In this document: in pieces, positions 44,723 through 56,929 of the stretch
Numbering within the stretch: the first letter of the stretch is position 1
Layout: every line of letters begins with the position of its first letter
Source: Ctena decussata
Lineage: Eukaryota; Mollusca; Bivalvia; Lucinida; Lucinidae
DNA: 64,000 bases
Direction of reading: 5' to 3'
NCBI GenBank assembly: GCA_963989385.1
Contig: OZ022509.1
Location: forward strand, 54,355,431-54,419,430
Translations under genes and position numbers: made by a program
The notes under the pieces: generated by a model
What the model was told of the DNA's origin: nothing
What the model saw: only the letters and a program-made list of their open reading frames with translations
Database searches by the model: none

Positions 44723-44997
44723 GAGGACAAGAAGTGACAAGATCAGCTGCTAACAGAATAAGCAACGCCTACACTCCAATGGTGTATCATGATATTGTGG
44801 GTTCTGGACCACCGGCTGGACACATATGCAACACTTGTGGCAAATCTTTCGACTTTAAGTCACATTTGGTGATGCATGAAAGAATTCATACTGGAGACAA
44901 ACCTTTCAAATGTGAATTTTGTGAGAGAGCTTTTTCCCAAAAAGGAAATCTTAGATCTCATATGTTTACTCATATGAATAAATCTGTCTTTGAGTAA
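44723..44997 (+). CDS. T12: two-finger C2H2 alternative terminal exon
   Basis: The acceptor is CGATTTTCAG, phase 1. The product has 91 residues with the [12 protein letters not shown] signature. Finger 1 is 36-56, TGDKPFK, finger 2 64-84 ([11 protein letters not shown]), then MNKSVFE and TAA. Helix positions are F,S,H,M and Q,G,N,S, identical to T10, so the two probably share DNA preference. It pairs with T16 in the duplicated block, where the same MNKSVFE tail is kept. Confidence 0.9.
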
Positions 44998-45135
44998 GAA
45001 AATTAAAAATTTACAAGACATACTATGAGACTTTTTTTTTTTTTAATAGCTGTGCTGTTTGGCTCTCTATGATAATTATATTCAGCAAAATAACTGTGTT
45101 TTTCTTGATGCTCAATATTACATCTATGGCCTACT

Positions 45136-45511
45136 TTGAATCGAACTATAGTAGCTACTATGGTTGCAATCAAAGGGCGATGGCAGCTACTAAAATGACA
45201 TCATATACTTAACCAAAATTCAACCAAGGTCTGGACTGCCGTTACTCTAGTGGCAAGATGGCGGCCGTTGAAGACTCTAGCGATATTTTTCTTTCATATT
45301 CTGGATCTTTGTTCATACAATTATTTAACATTTAAAATCTATAAATTATCGTTTTTAAAGACTACATGCACAGCAAAGGCAATGAAATGCACAATATATA
45401 TTTCCGTTTCCATGATAATCTACTATTATAGCAACTTTGGCATTTGATTGGTTATGCGAGTGCGCATGCCCCAAAATACTACTATGGTAGGTACTATAGT
45501 TGGATTCGAAA
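45136..45511. mobile_element. MITE with TTGAATCGAACTATAGTA ends
   Basis: Inverted ends TGAATCGAACTATAGTAGCT and TACTATAGTTGGATTCGAA, about 375 bp. Confidence 0.7.
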
Positions 45512-45827
45512 TGGTTGACATGTTATGGTTTGCTTGAATTCGTATTTTACTTCTTTTTTGTGGGATACTTTCATCTACTGATATGTAACATGTCAAATAA
45601 TTTTGAAGGAAAAAAAAAAGATCTGGTAGAGGCCTATCAGATTGGAATAATGATGACTATTATAATTTTCAGTTTTTCTCAGTTAAACCGAATCTTTTAT
45701 TTTCTGACATGAGATGTTTTCTTTACTTCCACACCTTTTAAGTCTTCATAGGTATTATTATGAAAATAAAAATTGTGTTTTTAAAGAGTTCTTTTGCTTA
45801 AACATCAGCACATCTTTAATACTAGTT

Positions 45828-46052
45828 GAGCCTCGACACGAGAAAATCAAGCATGTGGTTGTCCGCCTAGCACAGACTCAGATCAGCCTGGGCATCCGCC
45901 TAGTTTGATCAGAGTCTTTTCTGTCCGCATGGAGGTAGCTTATACCCTTAGCTACCCTTTAAGTGCTAAGCAAAGTGTCTGATCAGACTGGGTGGATCTG
46001 AGTCTGCGCTGGACGCACAACCACTTTGTTGGTTTTCTCGTGTCACAGCTCA
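45828..46052. mobile_element. Palindromic MITE family C, copy 5
   Basis: Ends GAGCCTCGACACGAGAAAA and near-complement. Confidence 0.85.
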
Positions 46053-46636
46053 ATTATAGCCGCTTTTAGCTACTAACAACATCAAGATTCAACACCAGGA
46101 TCCAATATGGCATGGCCTTTATTAACTCAAGACAACAGCATCAGGAAAGTCCTGCTCTGTAGGAATCTCATTAGATCTATGATTGACGGTTCAGTGGCAT
46201 TAGCTTCCCAAGTGTACCTTATATAAGATGAATGGGATCTTTATGGGGCAATAACTGTTCACTCGTAGCCAGGAGATGCCTTTAGGGGAACATTGTATGA
46301 GCATTAGAACAACAACATATCGGCCAATATGATATCAGCTAAGTGATATTGCCCTAACAGTATATGGACAGAGATTTTCTGTTGTATTGTTAGATTTTCC
46401 TGTTGTATTTGCAGGCTTGTATCTTTGCAGCAAAATGAACGAGCAAAATGAACGGCCTCGACATGGAAGTGTACTCAAATACCACCTACATTGGAAATGG
46501 CCCTTCATCTGCTGTTGATGATGTCTTTGGTGGTGTCTAATTTTGTGTTGTCTTTTTCCATATCATGTTCTGGGTGGAATCTGGGATTGAATTGTGTCAG
46601 TTCCTGAGAATTTTCTTACCTACTTTAGAAGTTTGA

Positions 46637-46927
<291 letters not shown>

Positions 46928-46962
46928 AGAAAACAAAAGTATTGAAGACACACATTGAAACA

Positions 46963-47190
46963 AGGGCGTAGCTACCTATACGGCAAATACGCAGGTGCGT
47001 ATTGAAATTTTGTCAAAATTGACAAAATTTCAAAATGCACCTGCATATTTGCTTGCTAAAATTTATAAATTAGACCAGATTTCAATACCAATTGCCAAAG
47101 TGGCTGAAATACTAGCTTTCTCTTCAAGAAGTAGAGAATAAAACATGGTTGTGCGTATAATGAAATTACCTCTAGTTACGCCCCTGCACA
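46963..47190. mobile_element. MITE with GGGCGTAGCTACCT ends
   Basis: Ends AGGGCGTAGCTACC and near-complement GTTACGCCCCT. An inner hairpin AAATTTTGTCAA/TTGACAAAATTT lies near the left end. Confidence 0.65.
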
Positions 47191-47352
47191 CATTGAAACG
47201 ATATATATCTGAGCTGTTTGACTAGGAAGGTAGTTGTATTGCTGTGAAAATATTTTATATACTCAGCAAAATAATCGCGTTTCATAGATTATAGTGTTGC
47301 CAACATTTTATGGTGTAATCAGTTTCTTCAATTTGTACAAACTTTCTTTATA

Positions 47353-47741
47353 TAGAGGATCTTACATGAGTGCTCCTGTATTATTGAATTTATTAAACTC
47401 GTTGGGGAAAATCGATAAGATGCTCGGCTTCGTTGGGGAAAATCGATAAGATGCTCGGCTGGCTTTGCCGAGCATCTTATCGATTTTCCCCAACGAGTTT
47501 AATAAATTCAATAATACAGGAGCATGAATGCAAGATTCTATTTATCATATGACACTAAAATCGCATTTCATACGCTAAATTTGCGCTAAAACGTCACGAT
47601 TTCGCCATTAGAAAACGCTACGTTTTAATGGACGTCAACGTATAACGTTACGATGTAATTTGCATATTTAATCCACTAGTGGATTATCGCATTTAATGCA
47701 TGTCTTTATTACACTCTCAGATGCGACGTCATATGATAAAT
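47353..47741. mobile_element. MITE family I, copy 3 (reverse orientation)
   Basis: Reverse complement of the family at 27893-28241, with a local duplication of the GGGGAAAATCGATAAGATG segment near 47405-47460. Confidence 0.85.
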
Positions 47742-49283
47742 GAGATATATTGATTAACCCTTTAAGAGCAAAAATTTCTTCAATTTGTATAAACTTTCTT
47801 TTTATGAGATATTTTGATTAACCCTGTAAGTGCAAAAAAAAAAAGGGAACAAACTTTACAAATATGTCTGCAAAATGTCAGAAAATGTATTGTCCAAGCT
47901 ATATCATATAGAGTATACAAAGGGCAAATTCAACTATGAGCGAGAGTTTTTATATTTTTTGAATTTCTCAGATAAACCAGGCCCCGAGGTTATAAAACTT
48001 TTTTTATGCTCAACTCAGCTGAGTATGAAATTTCCTCTGCTGATAAATATGAAAATGCCAACTAATGTTGCCATTTTCATATTCATAAGCAGAGAAACTG
48101 TACTTACAGTGATTTTCTATTTATCAGCAGGTAAAATTTCATGCTCAGCTGAGTTGAGCATGAAAAAAGTTTTATAACCTCGGGGCCAAGTCTTTTATCT
48201 CCTTATATCAGCTGGGCTCTTTGCCCCCACCCATTTTCAGTTTGTATGTTTTATTATATATATAAAAAAAACTCTTTAAAGAATCTTTTGCCTCTTAAAA
48301 TACTGATTTTTGGCCACTTTTAGCAGCTATCAACATCAAGATTTGACTTTGGGATTCGATGAGGCATGGTGTTACCATAATGTGCATATATATTGGGACA
48401 CCTGAAAATAATAAATTTTCCATTTGGGGCAAATGGAAAATTTATTATTTTAGGTGTCCCAATACTTAAGCACATGTGTGCCTAAAGTGCTTAAGTACAT
48501 GTATTGGGACAGCTAAAACCAGTAATTTTCCATTTATCTGAAATGGAAAATATATGGTTTTTAATTGTCCCAAAATTTAAGCATATTAGGGTAATCCATT
48601 TATGCCAAATTTCCATTGGCAAAGAGAGCAGACTCTGATCAGATGGCTCTGGCCAGGGTCTTCACTTTTTGCATAAGAAACAGGGGTATTCTCCTAAAAA
48701 ATAATAAAAATAGACTAAACCAGAGACCACTTAAAGGACTAATAGACTCATCCAATTCTTAAGGATTGAATAGTCCACTGGCCATAAATGGGTAAAATTA
48801 CCACAAGACAACAGTATCAGGAAAATTCCTTCTGTTCTTAGATTGGGTTCTTGTTCAATCAAGAATTGACGGGCTTCTTTGCACTAGCCTCCACAAAGTA
48901 TTCTATGTAAACTCGGAACAAACAGTAGGCCAGTAAAGTACAATAATATCCCCAGAAAAAAAAGTTTTTTCACCAATTTGTAGTCATGGTCACTGAAGCC
49001 CAAAAATTGTTTTAAGCATTTCAAGACTATGGATATCAGTACAGGAAAACTTTTGATTTCTTTATCAAGAATCGGAAGACAGACAGTCTGTGAGTTAATG
49101 AAACAAACTCACTCTTTTGAGAGGAAAAAGTAGGTTTCCTGCATGTTCTCTTCCATGCCTGTTATGAATGTGAGAACAGTGTGACAACTAAAAAAATGGT
49201 CCCAAAGGAGGTTTTCCTCTGGCGCAAAAATGGCACAAAACCTAATAAGAGTAGCCATACACCCGAAAGCATGAAGTTTACCA
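47742..49283. other. Intergenic DNA between T13 and T14
   Basis: Holds a family A variant at 47985-48181 and two family L hairpins at about 48373-48480 and 48483-48597. The rest is AT-rich with no gene. Confidence 0.55.
47985..48181. mobile_element. Palindromic MITE, family A variant
   Basis: Keeps the GAGGTTATAAAACTT ends but has a different interior, a CATGCTCAACTCAGCTGAG-like inverted repeat around AAATGCCAACTAATGTTGCC. Confidence 0.75.
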
Positions 49284-49504
49284 GGGGCCATATTTATAAA
49301 ACGACTTAAATCGTTGCTATGCTGTTGCTAGGGCTACATTTTTATGAAGGGGATTCACTACAACTATGAAATTTGCTCTGGAGGAACAGTCTAAAAAGAG
49401 TGTTCCTCCAGAGCAAATTTCATAGTTGTAGGGAATCTCCTTCATAGAAATTCAGCCCTAGCAACAGCATAGCAACCACTTAAGTCGTTTTATAAATACG
49501 GCCC
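49284..49504. mobile_element. Palindromic MITE family B, copy 3
   Basis: Ends GGGGCCATATTTATAAAA and complement. It splits the TTTAC-CAGTTTTCACACAT segment conserved upstream of T12, T15 and T16, ending 34 bp before the T14 acceptor AG. Confidence 0.87.
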
Positions 49505-49538
49505 CAGTTTTCACACATTTTTTTTCTTCTCTTTTCAG

Positions 49539-49807
49539 AAAGAACAGAAGTGACCAGATCAGCCTCAAACAGAATAAACAACACCTATACACAAATTGTG
49601 TACCGTGAAACTCCAAGTTCTGAGCTGCATAGTGGACACTTATGCAACACGTGCGGTAAATCCTTTGACTTCAAGTCGCAGTTGGAGAGACATGAAAGAA
49701 TACATACTGGACACAAACCGTTCAAATGTGAATTTTGTGAGCGAGCTTTTACACAGAAAGGAAATCTGAGATCTCATATGATTACTCATATGAAAAAAAC
49801 AACTTAA
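49539..49807 (+). CDS. T14: two-finger C2H2 alternative terminal exon
   Basis: The acceptor is TTCTCTTTTCAG, phase 1. The product has 89 residues: [12 protein letters not shown] linker, finger 1 36-56, TGHKPFK, finger 2 64-84, then MKKTT and TAA. Helix positions are F,S,Q,R and Q,G,N,S; Gln3 and Arg6 in finger 1 give a different predicted base contact set from T12 and T13. All ligands are intact. A family B MITE sits just upstream, apparently without damage to the acceptor. Confidence 0.9.
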
Positions 49808-50681
49808 ATATGAAAAAAGAACAATAGATGATATTATTATGACTAAAACAGTCTTTGAGTAATGAAATTAAAAGTCTGTAAGACATACATAAGTTCTGTT
49901 TGTATAGCTGTGCTGTTTGACTAGGAAGTTTGTTGTGTGACTATTTTGCCGAGTATATAAAGTTTACCATAGTAAACAACAAATTTGTTGTTTACTATTG
50001 TAAACTTTATATACTTGGCAAAATAGTCACACCTTTGTTGATGTTCAGTATTATACTGATGCAGACATTTTATGATGTAATCACTTTGCTTGAATTTGTA
50101 TAAACTTTCGATATGTGGAAATTTTTGTTAAACCCCTAATATGAAAAAAAAACAAAAAAAAAAAACAAGCCACAAAATTTAATTCTGTAAAAAAAAGTTT
50201 CACCCAATCTGTAACATTCATGAGAATACCACCACTACTGGACAAATTAAACTATTTTTGTTTTTAGCGCTTAAAAAGTGTTAATCTGATGACATGTAAT
50301 TGGTCAAAATGATTTTGAAGCAAAGAAAGAGAGATTCTATACAGGCCTTACCAATTGGTTAAAAAAGGGCTTTTATAATTTTCAGAATTCATCAGTTAAA
50401 CAGAGTCTTTTGTCTAATATCTTATATTGGCTGCTTTCTTTGCCCACGCCCATTTTCAGATTATATATGTGTTACCATGAAAAATGTGCTTTTTAAAGAT
50501 TTCTTCTGCTTAAACATCAGCACATCCTTTTTCCTGATTATGGCAACTTTTAGGGACTATCAACATCAAACTTTGATGGATGGGTGGACATCTTGCGATT
50601 TAAAGTCCTTTTAATAGTAATTCAGCCATATCAGGACAATTTTAGGGTGATAATGGAAGGCTGTGGGCAGTGGAACCCAAT

Positions 50682-51034
50682 TTATCATATGACGTCGCAT
50701 CTGAGAGTGTAATAAAGCCATGCATTAAAAACGATAATCCACTAGTGGATTAAATATGCAAATTACGTGGTAACGTTATACGTTGACGTCCATTAAAACG
50801 TCGCGTTTTCTAATGGCAAAATCGTGACGTTTTAGTGCAAATTTTGCTAATAAAATGCAATTTTAGTGTCATATGATAAATAGAATCTTGCATTTATGCT
50901 CCTGTATTATTGAATTTATTAAACTTGTTGGGGAAAACCGACAAGATGCTCGGCAAAGCCTTGCATCTTATCTTTTTCCCCAACTCGTTTAATAAATTCA
51001 ATAATACATGAGCACTCATGTAAGATCCTCTATA
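50682..51034. mobile_element. MITE family I, copy 4
   Basis: Full-length copy in the same orientation as 27893-28241. Confidence 0.85.
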
Positions 51035-51089
51035 TATGTGTTAAAAAGATCTCTGCCTCCAGCAGGCCTTGAATTTGGGACCACTTGAT

Positions 51090-51300
51090 ACAGAGCTCTA
51101 GATAAGAGGGAGTATTTGATGATAATTAGGGATAATTTTCCTTATTTCTTATTCAAACCATATGTTGTGACCCCTCATCTGAACCGTCTCATCGAGACGG
51201 TTCAGATGAGTGGTCACAACATACATTTTTATGGAGAATTAACGAAAAATATCCCCAATTAACACCAAATACTCCCTCTTATCTAGAGCTCTGTCTAAGA
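51090..51300. mobile_element. MITE with AGAGCTCTAGATAAGAGGG ends
   Basis: Inverted ends (GCTCTAGATAAGAGGGAGTA and complement) around a hairpin with TTCAGATGAG and CATATGTTGTGACC arms. Confidence 0.75.
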
Positions 51301-51633
51301 TAGCAGGCCATTTCTTAACCTACTGTGAGACCGGGGCTTCTATAAAGAATCAACATCAAGATTCGACGTGGCATGATGTTGTCCCATTTATGACTAGCTT
51401 CCCATAAAAGGGACCCAGATCAGATGCTGCAGCATCTAATCAGGGTTTACACTGTTTGCATAAGAAGCAGGGGTATGAATTCCAGACCAGTGTGACTCTT
51501 GAAGGTAAGAATTTGCACTCATGGGAGTTGTCTGCATTTCAAAAATGGCACAAAACGTATAGGTATACACATACACATACCTGAAAGCAAGGAATTTGAC
51601 CTGTTTTCACACTTTTTTTCTCTCTATTTTCAG

Positions 51634-51905
51634 GCAGAAAAGAAGTGACAAGATCAGCTGCAAACAGAATAAGCAGCACCTATACAGAAATCATGTATAA
51701 TGATACTCTCAGTTCTGGGTCACCTACTGGACATGTGTGTCACATGTGTGGTAAATCTTTTGACTACAAGTCGCATTTGGAGATGCACAAGAGAATTCAT
51801 ACTGGAGACAGACCATTCAAATGTAAATTATGTGAGCGAGCTTTTACACAGAAAGGACATCTGAAGTCTCATATGATGACTCATCTGAATAAAGCAGTCC
51901 TTTAG
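51634..51905 (+). CDS. T15: two-finger C2H2 alternative terminal exon
   Basis: The acceptor is TCTCTATTTTCAG, phase 1. The product has 90 residues: [12 protein letters not shown] linker, finger 1 36-56 (CHMCGKSF), TGDRPFK, finger 2 64-84 (AFTQKGHLKSH), then LNKAVL and TAG. Helix positions are Y,S,H,M and Q,G,H,S. Tyr at -1 in finger 1 is unique here. It is the counterpart of T11; both are followed by the same decayed finger series. Confidence 0.9.
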
Positions 51906-52515
51906 TAATAAATATTGGACATTTGTGCAGCACATACCGCAGATCTTTAGAATTCAGGTGACAGCTAGAGTTGCATGAAAGAATACATTCTGAACACAGG
52001 CTATTCAAATACGATATGTGAGCGAGCTCCAACACAAAAAGGCTCATATGATTACTCATATGAATGAATAAATCAGTCCTTAAGTGAGAAATACGTATTT
52101 GACACTTGTGCAACACATGTGGTAAATCTTTTGACTTTAAGTAGCAGTCGGAAATGCACAAAAGAATACATATTGGGCACAGACCATTCAAATGTGAGTT
52201 ATGTGAGCGAGCGTTTACAAAGATCTCATATATTTACTCATTATGAAGAAGTCAGTCTTTGAGGAAGAAATGTTGGACAGTTTGTAACGTGTTGCAAATT
52301 TTCTTATTAAAGCTTTTACAAAGAAAGGAAATGTTAGATCACATATGTTCTCTCACGTATGAATAAATCAGTTCTTGAGTAAGAAATATTTGACTCTTAC
52401 AAGTGCAACATATGTTGCAGATCTTTTGACTGTTTGAGTCGTACAAAAGAATAAATACTGGACAGTCAAATATGAATTTTGTGAGCGAGCAATCTCAGAG
52501 AAGATGGTTATAGTT
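51906..52515 (+). pseudogene. Decayed zinc-finger copies downstream of T15
   Basis: Three or four broken copies. The first is at about 51915-52075 (first Cys pair damaged). The second, 52095-52240, keeps [11 protein letters not shown], then a TAG inside the finger, then [16 protein letters not shown]. The third and fourth (52290-52515) are fragmentary. None has an acceptor or an uninterrupted frame. The series parallels 41071-42300. Confidence 0.78.
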
Positions 52516-53222
52516 AAAATACTAAAAAGTAACTAAATATTAAGAAAGCTATGAGCAAAGGTGCAGACTCAGACTGCTGATCAGGAGCCTGATCAGTGTT
52601 TACACCTTTTGGCATTCCATCTGCTTTTGGTAAACACATTAGTGCATTGAAAACCCCCCAAACTTACTATAGGGTACAGACTCTGGAATGTCCCTTCATC
52701 CAAGGATCTGATAAAGTTGTTATGGTTATTTGTTAACTAGCCTGTAATAGCATTAGGAAACAGAAAGCTCTTATACTGCTTGTAAAATCTTTAACATCAA
52801 ACAGTTTGACCACTATTTCACAGCAGGATGCCACTTAACCAACAGTTTTCACAGCTTATCAGCCATCTGTGTAAACAAACAATTTCATGCTGAAAAGTTC
52901 ATTGTAGGCTGTGGACAAAAGTGAACTGTTCAATTTTAGAAAGTTACAGTTATTATTGACCGTGTTCCAGTTTTTAGAACTATTACAGTGAAGGACAATG
53001 CACTAGTAAGTCAACTGAAATTGGGCTACCCTCTGTGTGCAGTTTTACCACATGTTTACAGTTGGCGTACTATAAAGAAATTCAAAATGTGTTTGTTAAA
53101 CATTCTGCGTGTGGTTCGGAACTGTGTATTGTTTTCTGTCTACTGTGTCCTGTTAATTAGCCACTCTTTACTGCCTCCTGCCATATTACAATAAGTAGGA
53201 AGATAAGAAATACATCAGCTGT
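52516..53222. other. Intergenic DNA
   Basis: A K-type remnant (52560-52615), then DNA resembling 42780-43260. No gene. Confidence 0.5.
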
Positions 53223-53447
53223 TACCCCATTCCATTCGGGATACCCCTTTAAGGGTATCTGGGCAAACAGTTTGGATCCAGATCAGGCCCCACAACTGTG
53301 GGGCCTGATCTGAGATCCAAACTGTTTGCTGCCTAGACATTATTTCTACAAGAGTTGGTTAGACCAATATTGTCAAAATATTCTTGATTTTTGAAGCAGA
53401 CGACAATTTCAGCAGACGACAAAAAATACCCAGAATGCAATGGGTTA
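53223..53447. mobile_element. Palindromic MITE family D, copy 3
   Basis: Same orientation as 43973-44187. Confidence 0.82.
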
Positions 53448-53554
53448 AAGTGATTTTTTATCAATATTTGGAGTTCACTTCAGTCAGCAGATCATATCAT
53501 GGAGAACAAGTGATATATATTTAATTGACTGGCAAAGTGATTTATTTCTCAGTT

Positions 53555-53831
53555 GGTTGGTTGGTTGGTTGATTTGATGTTTAACGTCCACGGTAAACAA
53601 CTAAGGTCATGTCGGGACGGTCAGTTAACCTAACCACACTATTCCTGGGCAGGCTTAGACCTCCTAAGCGGTTAACCAGTACTAAGTGCACATACTTTCG
53701 CCAGTAACTGACAACTGCCCTTCTTGAATCAGTGGAAGGAGAAACGAAAGTATGTGGCCAGACCGGGATTCGAACCCAGGACCTCTGACTTACGAGTCAG
53801 GTGCCCTACCGATTGCGCTACCCGGCCCGGC
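53555..53831 (-). mobile_element. tRNA-derived SINE (V-SINE/RUDI-like), copy 4, minus strand
   Basis: Reverse complement of the 5969-6240 family with the tRNA-like head at the right. Flanked by the 12-bp duplication TATTTCTCAGTT (53543-53554 and 53832-53843). The matching place in the paralogous block (near 43735) has no SINE. Confidence 0.93.
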
Positions 53832-53843
53832 TATTTCTCAGTT

Positions 53844-54517
53844 AATTAGAGCTGAAATATTTCATATTCCTATTTTTCTTTTCAAACATTAAGCTACCAT
53901 GCCAGAATCCCTGCCAACAAATTTGACTGTAACACGCTCCAGTAAAGACTATATTGCTTTTTCTTTTTTCGCTGTGTTTCTCATTTTCTCTGTCAAAATA
54001 ATAAAGTCCAAATAAACATGGACATGAGACATCTGAGGTCATAAATTAGCCCTTTCGCATGACGTTGCAGAATAAGGCACTGTAAAAGAGTCATATTGTA
54101 ATTAATATAATTCCTTCTCTAATTTCGAACAGAGGGAACTGTAGGTTTTATTTAAAAGACATATCAAATTCATGAATAATCTTGGATACTTACCCAGCTG
54201 TTGTTCCATGATGGAATCATTTGCCGTAAGGTAAATATCTTCACTTTCAGGGGAACCACTCTTCCATTTATAAATTTGTCTCCCGTCTCAATGGGCTCCA
54301 CTCTTAAAATAAAGAATTTGCTCCCATAGGAGCAAATTCTTTCTTTTAAGAGAGGACCCTTTTTGAAAAGGTTTTGTTATCTGGAGAGGCAAACAAGAAG
54401 TCTGAAAGTTGTCTCCCTTGCCAAAAAAATGGCTATAGAAAAAAAAGGAAAGTATACCCTTACACCCTAAAGTAAGGAGTTTAACTAGTTTTCACACATA
54501 ATTTTTTCTCTTTACAG
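53844..54517. other. Upstream region of T16
   Basis: Closely resembles 43745-44722 upstream of T12, including the CTCCCATAGGAGCAAATT foldback at 54307-54350 and the TTTTCACACATA segment before the acceptor. Confidence 0.65.
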
Positions 54518-54822
54518 GAGGAAAAGAAGTGGCTAGATCAGGTGAAAACAGAAGAAACAACCTGTATACACAAATCATGTGTCATGAAATTGTGGGTTCT
54601 GGACCACCACCAGTTGTGGGTTCTAGACCACCACCAGTTGGACACTTATGCAACACTTGTGGCAAATCTTTTGACTTCAAGTCACAGTTAGAGATGCATG
54701 AAAGGATACATACTGGGCACAAACCATTCAAATGTGAATTTTGTGAGAGAGCTTTTGCACAGAAAAGCAATCTTAAATCTCATATGTTTACTCATATTAT
54801 GAATAAATCAGTCTTTGAGTAA
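54518..54822 (+). CDS. T16: two-finger C2H2 alternative terminal exon with linker duplication
   Basis: The acceptor is TTCTCTTTACAG, phase 1. The product has 101 residues. Finger 1 is about 45-65, TGHKPFK, finger 2 73-93 (AFAQKSNLKSH), then an IMNKSVFE tail. Helix positions are F,S,Q,M and Q,S,N,S. The linker holds a 24-bp tandem duplication (about 54593-54640) that repeats VGSGPPPV as VGSRPPPV and makes this exon longer than T12, its counterpart. The frame is preserved. Confidence 0.9.
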
Positions 54823-55097
54823 GAAAATTGAAAGTGAAGAAGACATACATTGTGACGGTTTTGTATATCTGTGTTGTTTGACTGGGGCATTTGCTGTTTG
54901 CTATGGCTCTCAGATGATGTTGAGTATTATATTGAAAATGAAAGTTTATGGTGTTATCAGTTTAGTTAAATTTGTATAACGGGATAGCCAATTCATTTAA
55001 TATAGAACCTCAGCCAGGGCGTAAGTGAGAAAGCCAAATACTGCATAAGAGAAGAAGATGGTTTTCCTTGGGAGCTCCAATTTTTGTCCACCTTTGT
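54823..55097. other. 3' flank of T16
   Basis: AT-rich; resembles the 3' flanks of T12 and T14 (TTTGACTxGG, ATTATATTGA). No gene. Confidence 0.5.
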
Positions 55098-55293
55098 TAA
55101 CCCACTGCATTCTGGGTATTTTTGTCATCTGCTGAAATTGTCGTCTGCATCAAAAAACAAGAGTATTTTGATAATCTTGTAGAAATGATGTCTAGGCAGC
55201 AAACAGTTTGGATCTCAGATCAGGCCCCACATTTGTGGGGCCTGATCTGGATCCAAACTGTTTGCCCAGATACCCCTAAAGGGGTATCTTGAA
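55098..55293. mobile_element. Palindromic MITE family D, copy 4
   Basis: Same family and orientation as 13229-13446. Confidence 0.8.
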
Positions 55294-55297
55294 TGTA

Positions 55298-55840
55298 CTG
55301 TAAAACACTTATATTTGGCAGCAGCATAATTTGGCGGTTTTTATAAATCAACCTTTTGGCGGTTTTTAGTTTTGGCGGATTTGTGATTTCTGAAAAAAAA
55401 AGTGATTACATGTACTGCTGACGTCATATGGGCCACTTGAGTACAAGTTCAACATTATCATGGTGAATACATTTTTTACAATTATTTCTATTATTATGTT
55501 AAATTTTGCCTCAGAAAACTGTTAAAAGTTAATAGATTTTTTTGTGGTGCTTCTGATTTAATCAGCCTGGCTTATTAACTAATTAGTATGGCATTTCTTG
55601 TAAACATTTTCACACTACGTTTTCTTCCGCTTATTGCTTGCTTGGGATCTTCTTTTGTACTAATACATATGATGTGTATCGGCTTTGATATTATGGTATA
55701 GGGAATAAATGCTATGTTCAACGTAGTTTCTTCTTTCACGATCATCAAGTTTAAATTGGCGGCACTTTAATTTGGCGGTTTTCTTCTTTTCCGCCAATAT
55801 CGCTAAAATAAAGTGACCGCCAAATATAAGTGTTTTACAG
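55298..55840. mobile_element. MITE with CTGTAAAACACTTATATTTGGC ends
   Basis: Terminal repeats of about 20 bp starting CTGTAAAACACTTATATT, flanked by TA on both sides. Repeated TTTGGCGG near both ends. About 540 bp with no coding frame. Confidence 0.8.
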
Positions 55841-55842
55841 TA

Positions 55843-56347
55843 ATGGGGGAAGCGATTGGCTAGACATTAGTGAAATAATCTTGAAAGGACCATACGTATA
55901 AAACATACTTGAAAGGGCCATAAAACCCAAATAAAATATCATTTAATAAAGTCTTTGCAAATAGCGAGGAGTCGAAATGATTTTGAAGAGAAATTAAAGG
56001 AATATCTCTTCAGGCTTTGAGTGAGAGCTGTTACAATTTTCAGCATATCTCTTTTAACAGACTCAGCTAGCGTCTAACTTTGAATGTTGTATTTGTGTCC
56101 TCCGAATTCTGATTATATGTATGATGAAATTAAAATCTTTGCTTTTTAAAGATTCACTTTTTCTTAAATGTCAGCATGTCTCTGATATAAGGCCACCTTC
56201 AGCCACAATCAACATCAGACTTTGACTTCAGGGTTCAAAGTGCCATGGTTTTAATTTACCACAAGACAGCTCTGTTCTTAAAGAGGACTTGATTTTCTGC
56301 TAGTGTCAGACCTGCAGGTCTTAAACTTGTTGGATATTAAGATAAAT
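55843..56347. other. Intergenic DNA
   Basis: AT-rich, similar in part to the 45590-46130 and 50280-50600 flanks. No gene. Confidence 0.45.
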
Positions 56348-56583
56348 GAGCCACGACACAAGAAAACCAACAAACTGGTTGTGCGCCCAGTGCAGACTCA
56401 GATCAGCCTGGGCATCTGCCCAGTCTGATCAGAGTCTTTGCTGTCTGCATGAAGGTAGCTTAGACCCTTAACTACATTTTAAGCGCTTAGGGAAGACTCT
56501 GTTCAGACTAGGTGGATGCCCAGGCTGATCTGAGTCTGCGCTGGGCAAACAACCACTTTGTTGCTTTTCTCGTGCCACGGCTC
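56348..56583. mobile_element. Palindromic MITE family C, copy 6
   Basis: Ends GAGCCACGACACAAGAAAAC and complement. Confidence 0.85.
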
Positions 56584-56690
56584 AAATGTTTCTTGCCTTT
56601 CTAGGCAACTGTCAAACCATCATCCTGAGTTGCTCTGGATGAGCTGATGCACTGCTGCCTTCTAATTTGAGCAACAGTGCTTCTGGGTTT

Positions 56691-56815
56691 GAGGTTATAA
56701 AACTTGAGAATAATCTCAAACTCAAAATAAAGCACACTGATTGGCATGTGCTCGGAAGCAGCCAATCAGTGTGCTTTATTTTGAGTTTGAGAATGTACTC
56801 AAGTTTTATAACCTC
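56691..56815. mobile_element. Palindromic MITE family A, copy 4
   Basis: Same as 10228-10363 with a shorter turn. Confidence 0.85.
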
Positions 56816-56929
56816 GGGGCCAGGTTGTCCACAGTACCTTATGGCAATTTTCTGAATGTTTCCCAGAAAGGCGTAAACTAGATATTTGCTAGAGAAATCA
56901 ATTTTCTGCTAACAGCGAGCCAACAGGGT

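Larger units (their letters stand above)
49808..51633. other. Intergenic DNA between T14 and T15
   Basis: A perfect-looking hairpin at 49933-50033 (GTGTGACTATTTTGCC arms), an A-rich tract near 50140-50165, MITE I copy 4, and the MITE at 51090-51300. No gene. Confidence 0.6.

Noticed and set aside
47830..48177. 115-codon + frame
   Set aside because: Mostly the family A variant palindrome at 47985-48181, with no acceptor in phase.
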